Below, one piece after another: positions 58,263-64,000 of a stretch of DNA of 64,000 nucleotides. Both the position numbers and the translations under genes were made by a program. This stretch comes from W-Chloroflexi-9 sp045863195 (GTDB taxonomy: Bacteria; Chloroflexota; Dehalococcoidia; UBA2979), in the NCBI GenBank assembly GCA_045863195.1, contig BTUI01000001.1:372001-436000 (forward strand), read 5' to 3'. The notes beneath the pieces were generated by a model, which was given only the letters and a program-made list of their open reading frames with translations, did not search any database and was not told the origin of the DNA. The first letter of the stretch is position 1, and each line of letters starts with the position of its first letter.

Positions 58263-58776
58263 TGATCGCCTCCTCGATGCTGCCGCCCGCCTGCAGGGTG
58301 CGCGCCATGCGCACCGCGCGCGCGGCGGACATGCCGCCGACCGGCTCGATCGTGTGGGTCTCGTGCTGCTCCAGCCACACCATCGGCGCGACCTCGCAGG
58401 CACCGTTGCACTGGCCCAGGATGACGCCCACGCGGCCGTCCTCCGTCTGCCCGTTCATGTGCGAGATGCCGAGGCTGGCGAGGAGCGCGTCGCGGATGCC
58501 GTTCCCGTTGCGCAGCCGGCAGGCCGGCCCGGAGCACCAGCGGATGTTCGTGTGCGCCTGCGGCTGGAAGCGGAACTCCTCGTAGTAGGAGGCGGCGCCG
58601 TACACGTGCGCGGGGAAGAGGCCCAGCTGCTCGCCGATGACCTCCATCGCCTCGGAGGAGAGGTAGCCGAACTCGTGCTGGACGCGGTGGAGGGCGGCCA
58701 GCAGGTCGCCGTTGTTCGGTCGGAATTCCGCCACCAGCGCGCGGAGGCGCGCCCGGCTTTCGGTCTCCAGCGGCAT
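58255..58776 (-). CDS. NuoE-like [2Fe-2S] subunit
   Basis: A 173-residue thioredoxin-fold subunit. The helical N-terminus is followed by the four cluster ligands Cys81 and Cys86 (CSGPAC) and Cys123 and Cys127 (CNGAC), all present. It passes electrons from the FMN subunit. With the next gene it makes an NADH-oxidising module that could belong to complex I, a formate dehydrogenase or an electron-bifurcating enzyme. ATG 58776 is near a good promoter (58843-58871). Confidence 0.92.
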   Translation of the reverse strand: MPLETESRARLRALVAEFRPNNGDLLAALHRVQHEFGYLSSEAMEVIGEQLGLFPAHVYGAASYYEEFRFQPQAHTNIRWCSGPACRLRNGNGIRDALLASLGISHMNGQTEDGRVGVILGQCNGACEVAPMVWLEQHETHTIEPVGGMSAARAVRMARTLQAGGSIEEAINA

Positions 58777-58842
58777 CAGCGACCCCTCACCCGGTCCGAG
58801 GCGTGCTCGTGCGCGGCGTCACACGCCGGGCACTACGGCTGC

Positions 58843-58871
58843 ACTCTACCAACGGGCGACCTACGGGCCAA
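58843..58871 (-). promoter_or_regulatory. Sigma-70-type promoter of nuoEF
   Basis: On the minus strand TTGGCC (58871-58866) and TAGAGT (58848-58843) are 17 bp apart, about 67 bp before the nuoE start. Confidence 0.55.
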
Positions 58872-58892
58872 GACGAGGCGGCCCCGGCCCGG

Positions 58893-60260
58893 TTACGCCC
58901 CCGGCGCGCGCGGCGGCGCGGCGTCATCCTCGATCAGGCGTGCGACGCGCCGGCCCATGCGGATCGAGTAGTTCTGACCCCGGTCCTCCGGGTAGATCTG
59001 GGTCGTGTTCGCCAGGTAGAGCCCCGGCACGGGCGTCCGGTGCGGCGGGATCGTTTCGTGGTAGCGGGCGTGCACCACCGGCTGGCCGGCGCGGTCCTTG
59101 AAGAGCCACGACTGCCGCACCCACGACCGCTCGAATGCCGGGTTGATCCGCCGGATCCACGGCTCGTACCGGTCGAGGAGTTCGTCCGCGCTCAGGTCGA
59201 CCATCGGGTCGCCCGGGCTCATGTAGTCGGAGAGGTAGAGGACGTGGTTGCCGCCGTACGTCTCCGGCGGCAGGAAGTTGGATTGCTCCACCGCCACCAC
59301 GAACGGCGCATCCTCGTCCGTCATCGTGAGCCAGTAGATGCCGGAGAGCGGCCGGTCCAGCGCGAGCACCAGCACGGTGGCCCACTGGTACTGCACCGCG
59401 CCCAGCATCCGCGCATACGCCTCCCCCGCCGGGTACGGCGTCAGGTCGGGCGCGATCCGCTGGAACAGCGGCGAGGGCGTCGTCGCCAGCACGGCGTCGG
59501 CGCGCACCTCCTCGCCGGCGCGCGCGCCGCCGAGCACCACGCCGGCCGCCCGGCCGTCCTCCACGATCACGCGCTCGACGGGCGTGCCCGCCTCCAGCGT
59601 GCCGCCCCGCTCGCGGCAGGCGGCGACCATCGCGTCGATCAGCCGTCCGAAGGAGCCGCGCAGGTAGCCGAGTTGCTCCTTCGCGAGCAGCCCGCGCAGC
59701 CCGCCGCCCTGTCGGGAGGCGAAGCGGAGGTGGATCTTCCCCCAGAACCAGACGAGCGAGACGTCCTCCGCGTGCTCGCCGAACTTGGCGCGGAGCAGCG
59801 GCCCCCACACCCGGTCGTAGCCCTCGCGGCCCACGCGCGAGCGGATCCACGCGCTGGCGCGCTTCCCCTCGTACTGCTTCCAGTCGGCGAAGCGGCGCAG
59901 CCACAGCGCGGTGAGGCCGAGGCGCAGGCGGCTCAGGAGCGAGACCCGGTCGAAGCGGAGCAGGTCCACGGCACCGATGAACGGGTAGTTCTTCCCGCCC
60001 GCGTGCAGGCCCACGTTCGAGTCGATCCACGCGAGGTCGTCGCCAAGGCCCAGCGCCTCGATCATCGCGACGGCGTCCGTGTCGGAGCGGAAGAGGTGGT
60101 GGTAGAAGATCTCCAGGCGGCCGCCGCCCACCTCGAAGGTGCGCACCTGGCCGCCGAACTCTGGCGACGCCTCGAACAGCGCGACCTCGTGGCCACGGCC
60201 GAGCAGTTCGTACGCCGCCGCGAGGCCCGCGACGCCGCCGCCCACGATCACGACCTTCAT
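58893..60260 (-). CDS. FAD-dependent amine-oxidase-type oxidoreductase (protoporphyrinogen oxidase-like)
   Basis: A 455-residue flavoprotein. The FAD site is VIVGGGVAGLAAAYELLGRGHEVALFE followed by GG, and the C-terminal block NTTQIYPEDRGQNYSIRMGRRV. It resembles the group of protoporphyrinogen-oxidase-like or UDP-galactopyranose-mutase-like proteins found in glycan clusters. Its ATG overlaps the flippase-like gene stop by 4 nt, so it belongs to the membrane-glycan unit at the right edge. The reaction is unknown. Confidence 0.88.
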   Translation of the reverse strand: MKVVIVGGGVAGLAAAYELLGRGHEVALFEASPEFGGQVRTFEVGGGRLEIFYHHLFRSDTDAVAMIEALGLGDDLAWIDSNVGLHAGGKNYPFIGAVDLLRFDRVSLLSRLRLGLTALWLRRFADWKQYEGKRASAWIRSRVGREGYDRVWGPLLRAKFGEHAEDVSLVWFWGKIHLRFASRQGGGLRGLLAKEQLGYLRGSFGRLIDAMVAACRERGGTLEAGTPVERVIVEDGRAAGVVLGGARAGEEVRADAVLATTPSPLFQRIAPDLTPYPAGEAYARMLGAVQYQWATVLVLALDRPLSGIYWLTMTDEDAPFVVAVEQSNFLPPETYGGNHVLYLSDYMSPGDPMVDLSADELLDRYEPWIRRINPAFERSWVRQSWLFKDRAGQPVVHARYHETIPPHRTPVPGLYLANTTQIYPEDRGQNYSIRMGRRVARLIEDDAAPPRAPGA

Positions 60261-61264
60261 GCGCGCCCCCCTGCCCCCGCGACCTCGCCCTTCGCCGCCT
60301 CGCGCGTCAGCGTCCGCACGCGCACGCCCTGCACCCACGCCAGCGCGAACCCGGCCACCGCGATCGGCAGCAGGACGAACACGTGGAGCACGAGGGCGAA
60401 CGCCGTCCCCGCCGCCGCCGTCGCGCCGAAGCGCACCACGACCTCGCGCGCGAAGAATTCGTACGGGCCGATGCCGCCAGAGGTGCTCGGCGCGGCGATC
60501 GCCAGGTTCGCCGCGCCGCAGACGCCGAGGTACAGCGCCGGCGAGAGGTCGAGGCCAAACGACCGTCCGACCATCCAGTAGGAGGCCGCTTCGAGCAGCC
60601 AGGTGAGCAGCGTGAGCGAGAGCACCCGCGCCCACGCCCCGCCCCCGCGGAGAAGCACGAGCCCCTCCAGGAAGCGCCCGAGGACCGCCTCGACGCGCAC
60701 CCGAAGCGCCCCCGGCGCGAAGCGGAGCAGGACGGCGAGCAGCGCGCGGCCGCGCGCCGGCCAGAGGCCCAGGCCCAGCACCACCAGCGTGCCGGCGCCG
60801 AAGCCGGCGGCCGCGATTGCGGCGAACACGCGCAGCGCCGGCGTGCTCCCCGCGAGCGCGACCGTGCCGGCGAGGAACAGCGCGAGGACCAGGCCGTCCA
60901 GGATGCGCTCCACGACGATCGTGCCGATCGCGGTGGCGGAGGAACCGCCGTGCCGGCGCCGGATCAGCACCGCCCGCACGACCTCGCCGGCGCGGGCGGG
61001 GAAGACGTTGTTTGCGGCGAGCCCGATCGTGACGAGCGTGGCCGCCTCGCGCGTGGTCAGCGGCACGACGGGACGGAGGATCACGGCCCAGCGCTCCGAG
61101 CGGACGACGACCGAGGCAGCGAGCAGCGCGAGCGCCGGTGCGAACCACCGCGCGTCCATCCCGCGCAGCGCGTCCAGCGTCTCCTGGCGGTCGACCTGCG
61201 CGAGCAGCAGCACGAGGAACGCCACGCTGACGGCGAGGCCGATGAGCGTGCGGGCGTGGCGCAT
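60257..61264 (-). CDS. Flippase-like membrane protein (LPG synthase TM/UPF0104 family)
   Basis: A 335-residue polytopic membrane protein with about eight spans. The AAASVVVRSERWAVIL, NNVFPARAGEVVRAVL, ERILDGLVLALFL and APSTSGGIGPYEFF stretches match the lysylphosphatidylglycerol-synthase transmembrane family, whose stand-alone members are thought to move lipids or lipid-linked sugars. It overlaps the FAD gene. The upstream Agl23-like gene (same strand, 60 bp away) supports a role in glycan assembly. Confidence 0.88.
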   Translation of the reverse strand: MRHARTLIGLAVSVAFLVLLLAQVDRQETLDALRGMDARWFAPALALLAASVVVRSERWAVILRPVVPLTTREAATLVTIGLAANNVFPARAGEVVRAVLIRRRHGGSSATAIGTIVVERILDGLVLALFLAGTVALAGSTPALRVFAAIAAAGFGAGTLVVLGLGLWPARGRALLAVLLRFAPGALRVRVEAVLGRFLEGLVLLRGGGAWARVLSLTLLTWLLEAASYWMVGRSFGLDLSPALYLGVCGAANLAIAAPSTSGGIGPYEFFAREVVVRFGATAAAGTAFALVLHVFVLLPIAVAGFALAWVQGVRVRTLTREAAKGEVAGAGGRA

Positions 61265-61324
61265 GCGCGATCCTGACGGTGTGCGGGGTGGGCCCGTCCA
61301 GTCTCCGCGATCAGCCGCGCGGCG

Positions 61325-63274
61325 TCACGGCCCCGTCACCCCCACCGTCCCCCGCGGGTACAGCACCTCCGCGTCCATCGTCCCGATGCCCTCGGGCGAG
61401 CCGCGCTCGACCAGGAACTGCGCCCAGCGCCGCAGCAGCGAGCCGTCCCGCAGCCCTTCGCCGAAGGAGGCCCAGGTCGTCGCCCGGTAGCCATCCTCGC
61501 GGAACCAGTGCCGGTGGACGAAGGGGACGCCGGGCTCGTAGTCCAGGCGCATCGGCTGGACGCGGGTGATCGTGCCCTGCACCGCCAGGAGGATGTCGTC
61601 CGGTTCGATCCCCCACTTGTTCCGCATCGAGTTCCCATCGAGGTACGTCACGTTCGTCCCGCGCAGGTACCACGCCCACGGCCAGGTGAGCGACGCGGTG
61701 GTGTCGATCACCACGCGCTGCTCCGGATCCGCCGCCAGCCGCTCCCGCAACGTGCGCGCCAGCGGCGGGACGTGGGGCGAGGTCTGCACGTAGATCATCG
61801 GCTCCACGGGCGTGTCCGGGTGCCGCACGTTCAGCCCCACGTTCGCGTGCACCGCGAGGGCGAACGCCCCGACCACGAACGTGGCTCCCACGCCACCGAG
61901 CGCCCAGCGCCACGGCGCGCCTCGCCGCTCCCGGACCGCCGGCAGCGCTGCGCTGACCGCGCCGCCGAGCGCGTACGCCGCGAGGAAGGAGAGCGGGATC
62001 GCGAGGTGGACGGTGAGCCACGGCATCTTCTCGCCAGCGACAGAGAGCGCCAGCATCGTGCCGGCGAACCAGATCACGAGCAATGCCGCCAGCGGGTCGC
62101 GCCGCCTCGCCACCAGCCACGGCCCCGCGGCGAGCGCCGGCCAGAGGACCAGCGATTCGTAGAGCGGCAGCAGCATCACGTAGTAGAACCACGGCTGCTT
62201 CCCGCGCTCCACGTCGTGCTGCTCGATCCAGTAATCGAGCGAGGTCCAGAACGGGCCGGCGATGCCGTCCGGGTTCGTGCCGAAGGTCGTGTACAGCAGG
62301 ATCGTCACCATCATGAAGACGGCGATCGCCATCGACCACCGCGCCGCGTCCCACAGCAACCCCACGACGGTCGCGCCGGCCCACAGCACCAGCACGGTGG
62401 TCAGCCCCACCACGAAGAGCGCATCGCCTTCCAGCGGCCCGCCGAAGCGCTCCCACGGGACACGCACCGCCGCCGCCAGCATCGGCAGCACCAGCGTGCC
62501 GAGGAGCACGAGCAGGTCGGCCTCCCTCGGCCGTTCGCGGAGGCCGAGGCGTTCACGCAGCGGGCGCAGCGGCCGCCACAGCGCCGCGAAGATCCACGCC
62601 GTGGGGATGAGCCACGCGCCGCCGAGCGCCTGGCGCCAGAGCGGCACCCGCTCGCCCTCGCGCGCGTCCCAGAACAGGCGGTGCGCTACTGCCAGGTCGA
62701 GGTAGACGAGCAGCACCGCGGCGGTGAGGTAGGCGCTCTCCTTCGTCGCGAACGCGAACGCGGTCATCGCCGCGAACAGCAGCAGCCAGCGCTCGCGACC
62801 GTCGTCCCGGTAGCGCCAGAGCGCGATCACCTGCAGCACCGTGAACAGCGCGATGAACGCATCCTCGCGCGCGAAGCGGGTGTAGTAGAGGACGGACGGC
62901 GAGACGCAGAGGAAGAGCGCGGCCAGCACCGTCCCCGGCCCGCCGAGCCAGCGCCGCAGCAGCAGCGGCGTCGTCACGAGCGCGGTGCCGAAGATCGCGT
63001 GCGGCCACCGCGCCATCGCGTCGCCGTCGCCGAAGAGCCAGAAGAAGGCGGCCATGATGTGGAACTGGAACGGGCCGTGCATCAGCGGGTTGTGGCGGTA
63101 ACCGTCCCCCTGCGCGAAGTAGTACGAGTACGTCGCGTGCAGCGACTCGTCGTGGTGCAGTGCGCGCACCTCGAGGCCCACGATGCGCATGACGAACGCC
63201 GTCGCGGCGATCGCGATCACCGCCCAGCCCACGCGGTCGGGACGGAGCGAGGCCCACGGGACGCGCTGGATCAC
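61325..63274 (-). CDS. Agl23-like/TIGR03663 family membrane protein
   Basis: A 649-residue protein with about ten spans. The family start GLEVRALHHDESLHATYSYYF with acidic residues in the first external loop is typical of GT-C-like proteins, as is TRFAREDAFIALFTV. Archaeal Agl23 is linked to protein N-glycosylation or flipping. TIGR03663 proteins are, to my knowledge, shared by archaea and Chloroflexota. GTG 63274 is used, overlapping the next gene's stop (GTGA). Confidence 0.88.
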   Translation of the reverse strand: MIQRVPWASLRPDRVGWAVIAIAATAFVMRIVGLEVRALHHDESLHATYSYYFAQGDGYRHNPLMHGPFQFHIMAAFFWLFGDGDAMARWPHAIFGTALVTTPLLLRRWLGGPGTVLAALFLCVSPSVLYYTRFAREDAFIALFTVLQVIALWRYRDDGRERWLLLFAAMTAFAFATKESAYLTAAVLLVYLDLAVAHRLFWDAREGERVPLWRQALGGAWLIPTAWIFAALWRPLRPLRERLGLRERPREADLLVLLGTLVLPMLAAAVRVPWERFGGPLEGDALFVVGLTTVLVLWAGATVVGLLWDAARWSMAIAVFMMVTILLYTTFGTNPDGIAGPFWTSLDYWIEQHDVERGKQPWFYYVMLLPLYESLVLWPALAAGPWLVARRRDPLAALLVIWFAGTMLALSVAGEKMPWLTVHLAIPLSFLAAYALGGAVSAALPAVRERRGAPWRWALGGVGATFVVGAFALAVHANVGLNVRHPDTPVEPMIYVQTSPHVPPLARTLRERLAADPEQRVVIDTTASLTWPWAWYLRGTNVTYLDGNSMRNKWGIEPDDILLAVQGTITRVQPMRLDYEPGVPFVHRHWFREDGYRATTWASFGEGLRDGSLLRRWAQFLVERGSPEGIGTMDAEVLYPRGTVGVTGP

Positions 63275-64000
63275 GGCGCGACCTCCGCCGGCACCTCGTA
63301 GATGCGGGTCGCGCCGGAGGCGAACACCTGCGGCCAACCGGCGAGGCGGCCGAGGACGTCGTAGGTGTAGGTCGTGAGTTCATGGAAGCCCACGTAGACG
63401 TGGGTCACCCCGTAGCGCCGAGCCGCGGCGAGCCCCTCGGGCGTCGCGCCGTGCGTGTAGATGGCGTCCACCGCCTCGCGTCGCGCGGCCTCGTCGACCG
63501 CGCCGCGCCACTGGCGCTGGTGGCCGGGCCAGCCGAGGACCGTGGGGACGCCGGTGCTGGCGGCGAGCATGTTCCCGGTCGTGTACGACTCGCCGACCGC
63601 CTGCACCACCACCGCCCCTTCCGGATCGAGGTTCGCGCGCACCCACCGACCCGCCTCCGCGAGGCCGGGGTCCGTGCGATCAAGGTAGGCGATCGCATCG
63701 ATACCGAATGCCTGCGCCTCCCGATGGCGGCTCACCAGCATCGCGGGCACCGTCAGCGCGCACGCGACGAACACGACCGCGCCGGCTCCGACGAGCGACG
63801 CCGTGAGACGCCTCGACGCCCACGCTGGCCGCTCGGCGCGCTCCACGGCGATCCCGGCGAGCGCGCCCGCGGCGACGGCGACGATCGCCCACGCGTGGAA
63901 CCAGAACTTGAACACGGTGTTGAGGCGCCCCTCGAACGCATCGTCGATGTGCACGACCTCCGTCAGCAGCAGGACGAGCAGCGCGGCCGCGCCGAGCGCG
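63271..64000 (-). CDS. DUF2298/YYY-domain membrane protein (partial, N-terminus outside window)
   Basis: The last 243 residues are visible. DDAFEGRLNTVFKFWFHAWAI opens the conserved block of the chlorobacterial-archaeal YYY family, followed by spans and a soluble end with GWPGHQRQWRG and YEVPAEVAP. The family usually sits with TIGR03663 members, as here. The membrane-embedded N-terminal part lies beyond 64000. Confidence 0.88.
   Translation of the reverse strand, partial: ALGAAALLVLLLTEVVHIDDAFEGRLNTVFKFWFHAWAIVAVAAGALAGIAVERAERPAWASRRLTASLVGAGAVVFVACALTVPAMLVSRHREAQAFGIDAIAYLDRTDPGLAEAGRWVRANLDPEGAVVVQAVGESYTTGNMLAASTGVPTVLGWPGHQRQWRGAVDEAARREAVDAIYTHGATPEGLAAARRYGVTHVYVGFHELTTYTYDVLGRLAGWPQVFASGATRIYEVPAEVAP

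Overview
High-GC bacterial chromosome (by eye about 70% G+C, not computed). It is most consistent with the phylum Chloroflexota. The best pointer is the pair at the right edge, a 649-residue Agl23-like membrane protein and a DUF2298/YYY-type membrane protein, a combination I know mainly from Chloroflexota and archaea. An archaeal-type phosphoglycerate mutase inside a pgk-tpiA operon and an F420-type luciferase-like oxidoreductase agree with that. Class is not assigned. No rRNA, tRNA, IS transposase, CRISPR array or prophage was recognised.

Layout. 1-8.3 kb (minus strand): glycolytic operon pgk-apgM-tpiA-miaA from a clear promoter, then rpiB, a penicillin-acylase-family hydrolase, a polyprenyl diphosphate synthase, and pdxH. 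8.4-15.3 kb (mainly plus): purine genes guaA-purD and purB-purC, separated by a DUF433/DUF5615 toxin-antitoxin pair and two small genes; purS lies apart at 20.7 kb. 15.4-21.7 kb: a secreted collagen-like protein, two repeat-rich non-coding stretches (16.6-17.2 and 21.0-21.7 kb), pheS without pheT, and a visibly less GC-rich three-gene ParA cassette. 21.7-28.6 kb: cell-envelope proteins (GT-C-like membrane protein, acyltransferase-SGNH fusion, membrane-anchored beta-propeller) and an MFS transporter. 28.7-35.4 kb: a double CoA-transferase, a CHAP/SH3-type secreted protein, a DtxR-family regulator, heme A synthase and a YheT-like hydrolase. 35.5-38.5 kb: a secretion cluster with an archaeal-type signal peptidase fused to a DUF5305-like domain, between two exported proteins sharing an ANTV/SNTV motif after the hydrophobic segment. 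38.6-49.4 kb: mixed metabolism, including a CapA-type lipoprotein and an Mn-exporter-like gene under a yybP-ykoY riboswitch. 49.4-55.3 kb: mutL, a subtilase and mutS. 55.4-64 kb: VapC/AbrB pair, nuoF/nuoE-like pair, and a membrane-glycan cluster.

Most interesting points: the ParA cassette with a possible HEPN-like partner; a palindromic double-hairpin repeat family, with an inverted 36-nt block flanking the pheS-ParA-purS segment; the signal-peptidase cluster; probable CTG start codons for mutS and the subtilase; and a NuoF-like subunit whose N-terminal iron-sulfur cysteines are all missing.
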